Shown here piece by piece: positions 50,490 to 60,900 of a DNA stretch of 64,000 nt. Position 1 is the first letter of the stretch, and every line of letters begins with the position of its first letter. Below the pieces are notes generated by a model, which saw nothing but the letters and a program-made list of their open reading frames with translations, did not search any database and was not told where the DNA came from. The position numbers and the translations under genes are program-made. The stretch comes from Clostridiales bacterium (lineage in GTDB: Bacteria; Bacillota; Clostridia; Saccharofermentanales; Saccharofermentanaceae), in the NCBI GenBank assembly GCA_017649645.1, contig JAGCGK010000143.1, positions 87,618-151,617 of the forward strand. Reading direction: 5' to 3'.

Positions 50490-52091
50490 ATGAGCGAGTT
50501 GAATGAGAATAAGAATAAATCCGGTAAGAGCATGGCGATAGCCACTGTTCTTGTTATGATCGGTCTTATGTTGTCCAAAGGTACAGGATTTGTTCGTGAA
50601 CTCTTGGTCGGAGTTAAGTATCATCAGGATCTTTATCGAGATTCCTATTCGCTTGCTTTTTTGTTTCCGGATTTCTTCTTTAATCTTTTGATCGGCGGTT
50701 CTATTCAGGCCGCTATTACGCCTTCTTTGGCTGCCAGGATCAATGACGGTAAGGAAAAAGAAGGTATCAGAGAAGTCAGTATATTCATTTCTGTTTTTTC
50801 TGTGCTGATGGCGATCGTCTGTACTTTGGGTTTTATCTTCTCGAAGCAGCTGTTTGGTTTTTATGCCCCCAGCAATGCTACACCTGAGATGATCGAACTT
50901 GCTTCTCATGCTGCAAGACCTTTGTTTATACAGATATTCTTTATGATGCTTGCGGCTCTTTCTATCGGTATTCTAAATGCTTATAAAAGATTTGGTTCAA
51001 CATCATTCGGACCGACTATCTATAATATCTGCGTATTGCTTTCTATCGTGATATTTGCCGGCGATTCTCAGTTTAAACTGACTCTTTGTATGGTCGGTAT
51101 CATGGGAGCTGCATTGATCTACTTCTTGTTTCAGTTCATCGTCGGATTCGATAAACTCAAGTTGTTCAGATTTATATTCAAACCCGGAAATCTTGGTTTT
51201 CGAAGATTGGTTAGAAGAGCAATACCTATATTGATCTCTGCTTCTATCGTTCAGATCAATACCATTACTTTAAACAGGTTTGCAATGCAGATGGAACAGG
51301 GAACTAATTACGCATTGCGTAATGCTATTACTGTTTGGCAGCTTCCGTACGGTATATTTGCAGTTGCTGTAGGTAATGTTATGCTTCCTTCTTTGGCCGG
51401 TTTGTATTCATCTAAGAAATATAAAGAGGCTTCTGAACTACTTTCATCGAGACTTAGGACAGCCTTGTTTATGACTATCCCTTCGGCAGCTTTCTTGTTT
51501 TTGATGAGTTCTGAAACAATAAGGGCATTTTTTAAATGGAATGCTTCTTATACTGATGATAATGTCCAAAAGGGTGCGATCATATTATCGGGATTTGCGG
51601 TTGCGATCATTGCTCAAACCGGAGTTCTTATGTTTAATCAGGCGTTTTACGCTATAGGTAAGACCAGATCACCGCTTTTCGCAGGTCTTGTAAGTATGTT
51701 TACTAATCCGCTTTTCTGTTTGATCTTTGTTAGACTGGTCGGTGCCGGTCCTATCTCTATGAGTCTTGCATATTCTCTTTCAAGTTGTATTCAATTAGGA
51801 ATCTTGATATGGCTTTACTGCTCTGACAAAAGACTTGCACCCAGAAAGATATTGGGTTTTCTCGGTAAGAGTCTTATCTGTGTAGTAACAATGGTTTTGG
51901 TCCTTATAATCTTAAATAATTATATTCCTGATTATGACAGAAAACTCATTCAGCTTGTAATTCTCGCCGTTAAAGGCGTTGCTGCTGTTGTTGTTTACTT
52001 TTCTACAGCATGTCTTATCAGAATGGATGAAGCATTATATTGGATCCGAAGACTTACCTCCAGATTTATCAGAAAAACAGATGAGGATTAA
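50490..52091 (+). CDS. murJ: Lipid II flippase MurJ
   Basis: 533 residues from the ATG at 50490, one base after the pncC stop. About 14 helices with the MVF/MurJ pattern: LMLSKGTGFVRELLVGVKYH, the external SYSLAFLFPDFFFNLLIGGS, ASIVQINTITLNRFAM, YALRNAITVWQLPYGIFAVA and VGNVMLPSLAGLY. It moves lipid II across the membrane for wall synthesis. Context: uppP for the same lipid carrier is at 28889. It ends an operon-like run from proC. Confidence 0.95.
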   Translation: MSELNENKNKSGKSMAIATVLVMIGLMLSKGTGFVRELLVGVKYHQDLYRDSYSLAFLFPDFFFNLLIGGSIQAAITPSLAARINDGKEKEGIREVSIFISVFSVLMAIVCTLGFIFSKQLFGFYAPSNATPEMIELASHAARPLFIQIFFMMLAALSIGILNAYKRFGSTSFGPTIYNICVLLSIVIFAGDSQFKLTLCMVGIMGAALIYFLFQFIVGFDKLKLFRFIFKPGNLGFRRLVRRAIPILISASIVQINTITLNRFAMQMEQGTNYALRNAITVWQLPYGIFAVAVGNVMLPSLAGLYSSKKYKEASELLSSRLRTALFMTIPSAAFLFLMSSETIRAFFKWNASYTDDNVQKGAIILSGFAVAIIAQTGVLMFNQAFYAIGKTRSPLFAGLVSMFTNPLFCLIFVRLVGAGPISMSLAYSLSSCIQLGILIWLYCSDKRLAPRKILGFLGKSLICVVTMVLVLIILNNYIPDYDRKLIQLVILAVKGVAAVVVYFSTACLIRMDEALYWIRRLTSRFIRKTDED

Positions 52092-52167
52092 TCATCTTAA
52101 TTGATTCCATTTGTAAGATCATCGCCTATAATAAATGTATAACTATATTTATAAGGAGACGAATATT

Positions 52168-52905
52168 ATGGATAAGTACGAAGAACTCAATAAGATTATT
52201 AAAGAATCCGAGCATATCGTATTTTTCGGTGGCGCCGGCGTTTCTACTGAAAGCGGAATTCCTGATTTCAGATCGAAAGACGGCCTATATAATCAACGAG
52301 ATGTTGAATTTGATGCTTATTCACCTGAGTATCTTCTAAGCGCTTATTGTCTTGAAGATGAACCCAAAGTCTTCTTTGAATTCTACAGACAGAAACTTAA
52401 TGTTGATGGTATTGAACCTAACGAAGCTCATAAGATGCTTGCAAAGATGGAAGCAGCAGGGAAACTTGATGGTGTTATAACCCAGAATATTGACGGACTT
52501 CATCAAAAAGCCGGAAGCAAGAATGTTCAGGAAGTTCACGGATCCACACTTAGAAATTATTGCAGCAGATGTCATAAGAAATATCCTGCTGATTATATAT
52601 TTAACTGTGAGGATCAGATCCCTAAATGCAAGATATGCGGTGGTGTTATAAGACCTGACGTTACATTGTATGGTGAAGGATTACCACAAGATGCTTGGAG
52701 AAATTCAATTAAACTGGTTGATAAAGCTGATTGTCTTATAGTCGGCGGTACTTCATTGGTTGTTAATCCTGCTGCTTCATTAGCTATGGGATTTAGAGGT
52801 AAGAATCTTATAGTAATTAATAAGCAAGCTACACCGGCTGATCGATTGGCAACTTTGGTGTTCCATGAAAGTATTTCTGCTGTTTTAAGTAAGATTGAGT
52901 TGTAA
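52168..52905 (+). CDS. cobB: NAD-dependent protein deacylase, sirtuin
   Basis: 245 residues from the ATG at 52168, which follows AAGGAG by 9 bases. FFGGAGVSTESGIPDFRSKDG (NAD site), TQNIDGLHQKAGS, EVHGS with the catalytic His, a four-Cys zinc site (YCSRCHKK and CKICGG) and RPDVTLYGEGLP. It removes acetyl or other acyl groups from lysines with NAD use. TATAAT lies at 52127-52132 without a good -35. Single gene. Confidence 0.95.
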   Translation: MDKYEELNKIIKESEHIVFFGGAGVSTESGIPDFRSKDGLYNQRDVEFDAYSPEYLLSAYCLEDEPKVFFEFYRQKLNVDGIEPNEAHKMLAKMEAAGKLDGVITQNIDGLHQKAGSKNVQEVHGSTLRNYCSRCHKKYPADYIFNCEDQIPKCKICGGVIRPDVTLYGEGLPQDAWRNSIKLVDKADCLIVGGTSLVVNPAASLAMGFRGKNLIVINKQATPADRLATLVFHESISAVLSKIEL

Positions 52906-53012
52906 ATCATTGAAAAAAGAAAAAATGCACATAAAAATATTGCAACTGTCCCATTAATGAACGTTGAAAAGTCTACAATGATAAAAAAAGAGAACATGTT
53001 TGCTTTTGAATG
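52906..53012. other. AT-rich spacer upstream of recA
   Basis: No gene or terminator is clear here. It contains TGAACGTT (near 52958) and AACATGTT (near 52993), which recall LexA half-sites but do not meet GAAC-N4-GTTC. Confidence 0.35.
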
Positions 53013-53041
53013 TTGACAAAATAGAATCAAACATCTAAAAT
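53013..53041 (+). promoter_or_regulatory. Promoter of recA
   Basis: TTGACA (53013-53018), 17-base spacer, TAAAAT (53036-53041). Confidence 0.85.
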
Positions 53042-53055
53042 CAAAACAAAGGCGT

Positions 53056-53067
53056 GAACAAACGTTC
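53056..53067. promoter_or_regulatory. LexA box of recA
   Basis: GAAC-AAAC-GTTC, a complete Gram-positive SOS core, about 10-20 bases after the probable transcript start and just before the ribosome binding site GGAGGA. Confidence 0.85.
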
Positions 53068-53084
53068 TAATAGTGGAGGACATT

Positions 53085-54209
53085 ATGGCTAAAAAGAATT
53101 CCGGTAAATCAAGTGTAACTCAAGTTTCAGCAGATAATCATGAAGAGAGAAAGAAAGCTTTAGATGCTGCAATGGCGCAGATTGAAAAGCAGTTTGGACA
53201 AGGTGCGGTTATGCGTTTGGGTGACCGCGGTGTTCAGGAAATAGAAACTATTCCGACAGGTGCTCTTACATTGGATGTTGCTTTGGGAGTTGGCGGTGTT
53301 CCGCGTGGACGTATTATCGAGATCTTCGGACCTGAGTCTTCAGGTAAAACTACAGTAGCACTTCATATTGTTGCAGAAGCACAGAAGAACGGTGGTACAT
53401 GTGCATTTATCGATGCTGAGCATGCTCTTGATCCTGTATATGCAGGAAAGATCGGAGTAGATGTCGATAATCTTCTTTTGTCACAGCCTGATACAGGTGA
53501 ACAGGCTCTTGAGATCACGGAAACTCTTGTAAGAAGCGGATGTCTTGATGTTATAGTTATTGACTCTGTAGCTGCCTTGGTTCCTAAGGCTGAAATTGAA
53601 GGAGAGATGGGTGATTCTCATGTAGGTCTTCAGGCAAGACTTATGAGCCAGGCTCTTCGTAAGCTTGCGCCTGTTGTTTCAAAATCCAGTACAGTATGTG
53701 TATTCATTAACCAGCTTCGTGAAAAAGTCGGTGTTATGTTTGGTAATCCTGAGACTACACCTGGTGGACGTGCTTTGAAGTTCTTCTCATCTGTTCGTCT
53801 TGATGTACGTAAGACTGAAACATTGAGAAGCGGAACTGATGTTATCGGTAGCCATACAAGAGTAAAGGTAGTCAAAAATAAGGTTGCACCGCCATTTAAG
53901 GAAGCTGAATTCGATATCCTTTATGGTGAAGGTATCTCAAATGAGTCTTGTATCATTGATCTTGCTGTTGAGAACAATATCATTGAAAAGAGTGGATCCT
54001 GGTTTGCTTATAAGGGTCAGAAGATTGCTCAGGGTAAGGATAACTGCCGTATCTATCTCAAGGAACATGATGATCTCAGAAATGAGATCGAAAAGCTCAT
54101 CAGAGAGTCATATGAACCTTGTGAACAGTTTATCGTTGAAGAAGAAGCTGAAGAATTTGATGATTCTTTGGAAGAGAATGATGATGATATCCTTGGAATC
54201 GATATCTGA
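53085..54209 (+). CDS. recA: Recombinase RecA
   Basis: 374 residues from the ATG at 53085, five bases after [26 protein letters not shown] (Walker A near 82), [22 protein letters not shown] (Walker B and L1), [21 protein letters not shown] (L2) and an acidic C-terminal tail. It forms filaments on single-stranded DNA for strand exchange and for LexA self-cleavage. A LexA box in the leader indicates SOS control; recX follows. Confidence 0.98.
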   Translation: MAKKNSGKSSVTQVSADNHEERKKALDAAMAQIEKQFGQGAVMRLGDRGVQEIETIPTGALTLDVALGVGGVPRGRIIEIFGPESSGKTTVALHIVAEAQKNGGTCAFIDAEHALDPVYAGKIGVDVDNLLLSQPDTGEQALEITETLVRSGCLDVIVIDSVAALVPKAEIEGEMGDSHVGLQARLMSQALRKLAPVVSKSSTVCVFINQLREKVGVMFGNPETTPGGRALKFFSSVRLDVRKTETLRSGTDVIGSHTRVKVVKNKVAPPFKEAEFDILYGEGISNESCIIDLAVENNIIEKSGSWFAYKGQKIAQGKDNCRIYLKEHDDLRNEIEKLIRESYEPCEQFIVEEEAEEFDDSLEENDDDILGIDI

Positions 54210-54219
54210 GGTAGTTTAG

Positions 54220-54675
54220 ATGTCTGATGATACTTTGTTTTCAGCAATAGTCTCTGAAACTATATCTCATATCGGTATTTCCAATCCATCATCCGGAAAA
54301 ATATATAAGTATTTAATTAATAAAGGATACGACAGCGGATTAGCGTCCGATGTCGTATCCGAATTAGTTTCAAGAGGATATATAGATGACAGAAAAGCTT
54401 CGAGAAGCGTTTTGTTATTAAGAACAGGAAAGAAAAGGGAAAGCAGACTTCTTTCTCTTCAAAGGCTCATTAATGCCGGTATTTCTGAATCGGTAGCAGA
54501 GACTGTTGTATCCGATATGCCAACAGATGAGGAACTTATAGCTGAATTATATGATGCGGCTTTACCATATGGATTTGATATAAATGATGAATCTATGAGA
54601 AATAATGCCTTAAAGCTGGCTAAACAGCGTGGATTTACCTTTGAACTTGCCCAAAAAGAACTCAAAAATAGATGA
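54220..54675 (+). CDS. recX: RecA regulator RecX
   Basis: 151 residues. Three-helix RecX repeats are visible: KIYKYLINKGYDSGLASDVV, LVSRGYIDDRKASRSVLLL, RLINAGISESVAETVV, and a last LAKQRGFTFELAQKEL. RecX caps or disassembles RecA filaments. It is 10 bases after recA and so shares its LexA control. It is slightly short at the N-terminus against Bacillus RecX (about 260 residues), near the E. coli length. Confidence 0.9.
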   Translation: MSDDTLFSAIVSETISHIGISNPSSGKIYKYLINKGYDSGLASDVVSELVSRGYIDDRKASRSVLLLRTGKKRESRLLSLQRLINAGISESVAETVVSDMPTDEELIAELYDAALPYGFDINDESMRNNALKLAKQRGFTFELAQKELKNR

Positions 54676-54704
54676 TTATATAGTTAGTTTGTCAAAGGAT
54701 TGTT

Positions 54705-54734
54705 TTGTTGTAAAACCTTGCGTTTTGGTATAAT
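54705..54734 (+). promoter_or_regulatory. Possible promoter of rimO-pgsA
   Basis: TTGTTG (54705-54710), 18-base spacer, TATAAT (54729-54734). Confidence 0.5.
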
Positions 54735-54755
54735 TCAAAAATAGCGAGGTGCTTG

Positions 54756-56108
54756 ATGACGAAGGAACAGAAGAAAATCAATATTTCTCTTATATCTCTC
54801 GGATGTCCGAAAAATCTTGTTGACTCCGAGTGTATGATATCTCTGCTTCAGGGTAGAGGTTTTTCTCTTGTTGAAGATATTAATTCGGCTCAAGTTGCTG
54901 TTATCAATACATGTGGTTTTATTGAAAGCGCGAAAAAAGAAGCTATCGATACTATCCTCAGTGTAGCTGATCTTAAAAAACCTAACGGAAATCTTGAATA
55001 TATCGTTGTTACCGGTTGTCTTCCACAGCGTTATGATAAGGATATCCTTGAATCAATGCCTGAAGTTGATGCTGTTTTAGGTACCTCTCATTACAAAGAT
55101 GTAGCAGAAGTTATTCTTTCATTATATGAATCCTATACTGAAAATATCGATCTTGTTGATACAGCCGGTGGAATTGATCACCTTTTGGAAGAAAGATACG
55201 TTTCTACCGGAAGTTATGCTTATCTTAAGATCGGCGAGGGATGTCGTAACAGATGTTCATTTTGTGCTATTCCACTGATTCGTGGAAATTACGTATCAAG
55301 ACCTATGGATGAGGTCTTGAAAGAGGCACAAAATCTGGTATCCCGTGGTTTTAAAGAGATTATCCTTGCTGCTCAGGATACTACGAATTATGGAATTGAT
55401 TTTGACGGTAAAAGGCATCTTGTCGAACTTTTAAAAGCTATTACGGCAATAGATGGTGATTTTGTAGTTCGTATAATGTACGGTTATATGGATGGCATTG
55501 ATGATGATCTGATTAATGAGATCAAGTCAAACCCGAAGATAGCCCATTATATGGATATTCCTATACAACATGGTGATGATTATATCTTGAAAGCTATGAG
55601 AAGACGTGATGATGTAGCAAAGATTACATCCGTTCTTTCAAAGCTCAGAAGTGAGATCCCTGATATTATAATCAGGACTACAGTTCTTGTTGGTTTCCCT
55701 GGTGAAACCGAAGAAATGTTTAATAATCTTATTACTAATCTTCAAAAGTGGAGATTTGACAGATTGGGATGTTTTGCATACTCGCCTGAAGAAGGTACCG
55801 ATGCATACGAGATGCCTGATCAGATAGATCAAAAGACCAAGGAATATAGATGTTCCAAGGTCTACGAAGTTCAGAAAACTATTTCCGAAGAACTCAATAA
55901 AGGACGCTTGAACTCTACTGTCAAAGTAACTATTGATTGTATTTCGGATGATGGTATATTTTATAAAGGTCGAAGTTATGGCGAGGCGCCTGAGGTAGAT
56001 CCAGAGATATTCGTTGCAGCTACAGATGACGAATTGGAGATCGGAAAGTCTTATATGGTGCGTATTGTCGATGGTTCCGACTATGAATTAACGGGAGTAA
56101 CTGTATGA
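54756..56108 (+). CDS. rimO: Ribosomal protein S12 methylthiotransferase
   Basis: 450 residues from the ATG at 54756; GCGAGGTG lies 5 bases before. SLGCPKNLVDSE with first Cys of the auxiliary cluster, NTCGFIESAKKEAIDTIL, TGCLPQRY, radical-SAM CGNRCSFC-type motif (GCRNRCSFCAIP near 160-168), LVGFPGETEE and a C-terminal TRAM domain. It adds a methylthio group to Asp of S12 using SAM and two Fe-S clusters. It overlaps pgsA by 4 bases, a pairing common in Bacillota. Confidence 0.96.
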   Translation: MTKEQKKINISLISLGCPKNLVDSECMISLLQGRGFSLVEDINSAQVAVINTCGFIESAKKEAIDTILSVADLKKPNGNLEYIVVTGCLPQRYDKDILESMPEVDAVLGTSHYKDVAEVILSLYESYTENIDLVDTAGGIDHLLEERYVSTGSYAYLKIGEGCRNRCSFCAIPLIRGNYVSRPMDEVLKEAQNLVSRGFKEIILAAQDTTNYGIDFDGKRHLVELLKAITAIDGDFVVRIMYGYMDGIDDDLINEIKSNPKIAHYMDIPIQHGDDYILKAMRRRDDVAKITSVLSKLRSEIPDIIIRTTVLVGFPGETEEMFNNLITNLQKWRFDRLGCFAYSPEEGTDAYEMPDQIDQKTKEYRCSKVYEVQKTISEELNKGRLNSTVKVTIDCISDDGIFYKGRSYGEAPEVDPEIFVAATDDELEIGKSYMVRIVDGSDYELTGVTV

Positions 56109-56719
56109 ATCTGCCTAATAAGCTTTCATTACTTAGGATTATTCTTATTCCATTAACGCTGTTGTTCATGCTTCCTATTTCTATTTACGGATTTGAACCT
56201 GCAGGATGGAATAATTTCATAAACAATCATGGACTGTTTGTAGCAGGTATCGTGTTTATCGTAGCTTCATTAACTGATATGTTTGATGGAAAGATAGCTC
56301 GTAAATACAACCTGATTACAAATCTTGGTAAATTTTTGGATTCCTTGGCTGATAAGATGCTCGTAATCGGTGTTCTTCTTGCTTTTGTAGAGCTTGGAAG
56401 AGTATCAGCATGGTTTGTTATGATCATATGCTTAAGAGAGTTCATGGTAACCGGTATAAGAATGCTTGCTTCTCAGAAGGGCGTTGTAATGGCTGCCAAG
56501 ATGATCGGTAAGGTTAAGACGACATTCCAGATGATTGCAATTATTTACCTGATGTATGAGCCGACTTTAAACAAGATATTCCATTTGTTCGACTTGAATC
56601 TGGAGACTCCGATCAAGATCTTGGGCGATATTTTGTTCCTGCTTTGTGTCATAATGACAATCATTTCAGGTATGGACTATCTGCTTAAGAATATGAATTA
56701 TCTTAAAGAATCTGACTAA
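56105..56719 (+). CDS. pgsA: CDP-diacylglycerol--glycerol-3-phosphate 3-phosphatidyltransferase
   Basis: 204 residues, five or six helices. The CDP-alcohol phosphotransferase motif D-G-x2-A-R-x8-G-x3-D-x3-D is complete from DGKIARKYN to GKFLDSLADK (about residues 60-80). NLPNKLSLLRIILIPLTLL is the typical start. It makes phosphatidylglycerol phosphate, the route to phosphatidylglycerol, which LtaS-type enzymes (37348) use as glycerol-phosphate donor. The external loop after the first helix is longer than usual. Confidence 0.96.
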   Translation: MNLPNKLSLLRIILIPLTLLFMLPISIYGFEPAGWNNFINNHGLFVAGIVFIVASLTDMFDGKIARKYNLITNLGKFLDSLADKMLVIGVLLAFVELGRVSAWFVMIICLREFMVTGIRMLASQKGVVMAAKMIGKVKTTFQMIAIIYLMYEPTLNKIFHLFDLNLETPIKILGDILFLLCVIMTIISGMDYLLKNMNYLKESD

Positions 56720-56755
56720 CGGTTATAAGTCAAAAATTTATTTCTATTTTGGCTA

Positions 56756-56784
56756 TTGACAATTTCTAAATGTTACATTAAATA
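56756..56784 (+). promoter_or_regulatory. Promoter of acpP
   Basis: TTGACA (56756-56761), 17-base spacer, TAAATA (56779-56784). No FapR-type operator was recognised. Confidence 0.7.
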
Positions 56785-56827
56785 TAGTTTGTAGGTTGTG
56801 TAACAATCTCGTTAACGGAGGTAAAAT

Positions 56828-57070
56828 ATGTCTAACGAAGAATTATTTCAGAATATTAAGCAAATGATCGTCAATCAGCTTGGTGTTGATGAGAGCATCA
56901 TCACAATGGAGTCATCTTTTGTAGATGATCTTAACGCTGACTCCCTCGACATGGTTGAGCTCGTTATGGCTATGGAGCAGGAGTTTGATATCTCTATTCC
57001 TGATGAAGTAGCTGAGAAGGTTGCTACTGTTGGAGACGCAGTTGAGTACATCAAGGGTTTGACAGAGTAA
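56828..57070 (+). CDS. acpP: Acyl carrier protein
   Basis: 80 residues, acidic. The phosphopantetheine serine is in [18 protein letters not shown]; the ending [15 protein letters not shown] is typical. It carries acyl chains in fatty acid synthesis; no fab genes are adjacent. ACGGAGG precedes the ATG. A terminator follows before rnc. Confidence 0.97.
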   Translation: MSNEELFQNIKQMIVNQLGVDESIITMESSFVDDLNADSLDMVELVMAMEQEFDISIPDEVAEKVATVGDAVEYIKGLTE

Positions 57071-57094
57071 TTTGTTCTGTTATTGATTATTCAA

Positions 57095-57130
57095 GGGCTG
57101 AATGTGCTTAACTGTACATTCAGCTCTTTT
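57095..57130 (+). terminator. Rho-independent terminator of acpP
   Basis: GGGCTGAATGT (57095-57105) pairs with ACATTCAGCTC (57116-57126, one G-T pair), then TTTTATT. It lies just before the rnc ribosome binding site, so some read-through must feed rnc unless a hidden promoter exists. Confidence 0.85.
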
Positions 57131-57143
57131 ATTAGGAGGGGAT

Positions 57144-57857
57144 ATGGCTTATACATTTGATGATTTTGAGAAAAATTTTGGTTATGAGTTCAAGAATAAA
57201 GACCTTTTGAAGTTGGCTTTTACTCATACTACGTACGTTTTCGAGCATCATGGGTATCATTATGACTCAAATCAGCGACTTGAGTTTATTGGAGATGCTG
57301 TTTTGGACCTTGTTATAGGTCATAAGCTCTATGATATGGACCCCAAAGCGGACGAAGGTTATCTTTCCAAGACAAGAAGCCTTATAGTTTGTGAGAGATC
57401 TCTTGCTACTGTTGCTCGTAAACTTCGTATCGGTGAGCTTTTGATGCTCGGTAAAGGCGAGAAACAAAGCGGTGGTGATGATAAGGATTCGACCTTGTCT
57501 GATGTTGTGGAATCTGTTATTGCGGCAGTATATTTTGATGCCGGTTTTGAGGAAGCAGAGCGTGTAATTTTAAAAAATCTTTCCGACATAATCAATGATG
57601 CGGTTAGCGGTAATATTTTTTTGGACTACAAGAGCAGGCTTTTGGAACTTGCACAGAATAAGGGCGAACAGCATACAGTTACTTTTGAGATCGTTGATGA
57701 GCGTGGTCCTGCGCATAACAAGGAGTTTGAGGCGCAAGTCAAGGCTGACGGCATTGTCCTTGCTAAAGCGGTTGGAAAAAGCAAGAAAGATGCGGAGCAG
57801 AAGTGTGCTCAGATTGCTATTGATGAATACCTAAAGCTTTTCGGAAATAAAAAATAA
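57144..57857 (+). CDS. rnc: Ribonuclease III
   Basis: 237 residues from the ATG at 57144, after AGGAGGGG. RNase III signature NQRLEFIGDAVLDLVIG with catalytic Glu/Asp, SDVVESVIAAVYFDAGFE with the second metal site, and a C-terminal double-stranded RNA binding domain (DYKSRLLELAQNKGEQ, KSKKDAEQKCAQIAIDEYL). It processes rRNA and structured mRNAs. acpP-rnc-smc-ftsY order is conserved in Bacillota. Confidence 0.97.
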   Translation: MAYTFDDFEKNFGYEFKNKDLLKLAFTHTTYVFEHHGYHYDSNQRLEFIGDAVLDLVIGHKLYDMDPKADEGYLSKTRSLIVCERSLATVARKLRIGELLMLGKGEKQSGGDDKDSTLSDVVESVIAAVYFDAGFEEAERVILKNLSDIINDAVSGNIFLDYKSRLLELAQNKGEQHTVTFEIVDERGPAHNKEFEAQVKADGIVLAKAVGKSKKDAEQKCAQIAIDEYLKLFGNKK

Positions 57858-57860
57858 GTA

Positions 57861-57869
57861 TGGTATAAT
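57861..57869 (+). promoter_or_regulatory. Extended -10 before smc
   Basis: TG-G-TATAAT, 32 bases before the smc ATG, between the rnc stop and smc; no clear -35. Confidence 0.55.
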
Positions 57870-57901
57870 CTTATAGTTATTTTTTAATTAAGGACGTACT
57901 G

Positions 57902-60900
57902 ATGTTTTTAAAGAAGCTGGAGTTACAGGGCTTTAAGTCTTTCCCTGAATATACTTTGATCGAATTTGACCGTGGCATGACTGCCGTTGTCGGACCTAAC
58001 GGCAGCGGTAAGAGTAATGTTACCGATGCGATCAGATGGGTTTTGGGTGAGCAGAGCGTTAAGTCCCTTCGTGGCGGTAAGATGGAGGACGTTATCTTTA
58101 ACGGAACCCAGTCCCGTAAAGCCATGAACTATGCCGAAGTTTCTATGACATTAGACAACTCCGATCACTATCTCGATTATGAATATGACGAGATCCAGAT
58201 CACCAGAAGGCTTTATAGGTCGGGAGACAGTGAATATCAGATAAATCACGTTAACTGCAGACTTAAGGATATTGTTGGTCTTTTCCTTGATACAGGTCTT
58301 GGTAAGGACGGTTATTCTATCGTTGGACAGGGTCGAGTTGATGAGATCCTTTCTACTAAGTCTGAGGACAGACGTAGAGTTTTGGAAGAAGCATCCGGTA
58401 TCGTTAAGTATAAGGTCCGTAAGGACGAGGCAGAGCGTAAGCTCAATTCCACAGAACAGAACTTAACGAGAATCGATGATATCCTCGCCGAGCTTAAAGA
58501 GCGTATCGAACCATTGAAGGAACAGTCCGAGAAGGCTATCGCATATCATAAGGCGTATGAGAGCCTTAAGACGCTGGATATCGCACTTTTGGTACATAAG
58601 ATCAAGACTGCCAACGAAGCTATGGGCGGTCAGGGTGACTATAAGGCTAAGCTCGAGGAAGATCTTCGTGTAAACGAAGACAGATTCATGGCTATCCGTA
58701 ATTCCAATACTGAACTTACGAATAAGAAGGACAGTTTGGAAGACCTTATCGAGGAGAAAAGACAGGAACTCTCCGATATCGATGAAGAAAAGTATAATAT
58801 CAGTTCTGACAGTAAAGTTGCTTCTGTCCAGCTCGAGCAGCTTAAGGTCAGATTCGATTCTTATGAGGCTGAAGAGAAGTCCTTGAAAGAGGATATTGAG
58901 CGACTTTCCCGGGAATACAAGGACAAGATGGATAAGGCTCAGGCTCTTCTCGATGAAGCCAACGACGAGAAGAAGCACTCGGAAGAGTTGACTAAGAAGA
59001 GGGACGAGCTTTCTTTGGAGTTCAAGAAATCCGAGAGCCTTCAGGATGATACAAAGAGCAAGATCAACGAGAGTACCCAGGAACTTATCTCGTACAAAGA
59101 GCAGATCAATACATACGAGACGAAGATCACTGGTATCGATGAAAAACTCGCTGAACTTACTTCCAACAGATTCTCCTATATCGCTACTGAGAAGGAACTT
59201 AACGAGCATCTCGACGAGGCTGACAAGTTCTTCAAGGAAATGATCGAGCAGGAAGGCAATGTTACTTCCGATATCAATGAGCGCGAACTGAAGCTTTCCG
59301 AGCTCAAGAAAAAGGACAATGAGATCCTTTCCAAGTATGAGAAGGATAACCAGAGATCCCTTTCCATTAGCAGTAAGATCAAGGCTTTGACAGACCTCGA
59401 GAATCGTAAGGAAGGTTATCAGGAGTCCGTCAGAAGGCTTCTCGAGCATGCTAACAATACACCGTCCGATAAGAAAAAGATCGTCGGTGTCCTCGGTGAC
59501 CTCATCTCGACGGATAAAGAATATGAAACTGCTATCGAGATCGCTCTCGGCAACAGCATCCACAATATCGTTACTAACACCGAAGAGGAGGCATCTGACC
59601 TCATCAAGGTACTTAAGGAGAGAAAACTCGGTAGAGTTACTTTCCTTCCTATCGAAAACATTAGACCGCGTGACCTTGATAAGAACCAGATCGACACTGC
59701 CTCCGGTATGATCGGCTACATCGGCATCGCATCTGACCTTACTGAGCATGACAAGAATATCGATGATATTGTATCTAACCTCTTAGGAAGGATCATTGTC
59801 TGCGATGATATGGATAATGCCCGTAAGATCGCATCAAGGCTTAAGTATCAGGTAAGGATCATCACTTTGCAGGGTGATTCCATTAACCCGGGCGGATCTC
59901 TTACCGGTGGTTCCATACATAAAAATGCAACAGGTATCCTTGGAAGAGGCCGTGAGATCGAAGAACTCAAGAAGGAGTTTGATGAGCTCGATAAGAAGCT
60001 TGCTATCTTTGAGGCTGAGCGTCAACAGCTCGACGAAGAGATCTTCGGACTTAACAGGGAAGTCGACCAGCTTGGTGAACAGCTCAAGTATTTCAGTGTT
60101 GAGCGTGCCAAGGCTGAGACAACATATACGAACCTTAAGGAAAGACTTGCTGAGATCCAAAAGCAGATCAAGCTCACTGAAGAGTCAATAGGACTTATCT
60201 CCAAGGATAAGCTCAAGATGGCTGATGATCTTGAAGAAGCGAAGCTCGTTTTCGAGGAGACAGAGCAACATCTGTCTGAACTTCGTGAGGATATCCTCCA
60301 AAGCGATTCTGAGTCTAAGTCTTTTACTGAGCAGCTTGATAAGCTCCGTGATGAGATATCTGAGTCTGTGTCTAAGACAGAAAGACTCATTGCCGAGCGT
60401 AACGGTGTGCTGCAGCTCGCTGAGATCTTGAAGCGTGAGAAGTCCTCATATGAGGAGAATCTGGCTAATAAGATCAAGGCCAAGGAAGATGACAAGGGCT
60501 TAAGCGAGGAATTGAATATCAAGATCGCCGGTTTCGGTGACCTTTTGGCTAAGCTCGAACTCGAGTCGGAAGCTAAGGATAAGGAGATCAAGGATCTATA
60601 CGCACAGCGTGCCGAGCTTGAAAAAGACATGGCAGGCTTTATCGATAAGCTTACGGATTGTCAGGATACGATCAACAGTATCAAGAATGAGTTGACACTC
60701 CTCACGACTAAGTACGAGCGTTATATCGAGGATATCGATACATCCAAGAATCGTCTGTGGGAGGATTATGAGACCACATACGATAACGTTAAGGATTCCT
60801 GTGAGAAGGTTACGAATGTATCCGAGACTTCTCATGAGATATCTAAGCTTAAGAACCGGATCAAGAACATCGGTCCTGTAAACCTTAACTCTATTGAAGA

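Noticed and set aside
52985-53000. Second LexA box upstream of recA
   Set aside because: AACATGTT is palindromic but does not give GAAC-N4-GTTC; the full box is at 53056.
58463-59749. 428-codon minus-strand frame inside smc
   Set aside because: Long only because of smc's codon bias (CTC/AAG); no ribosome site, composition of an antisense frame.
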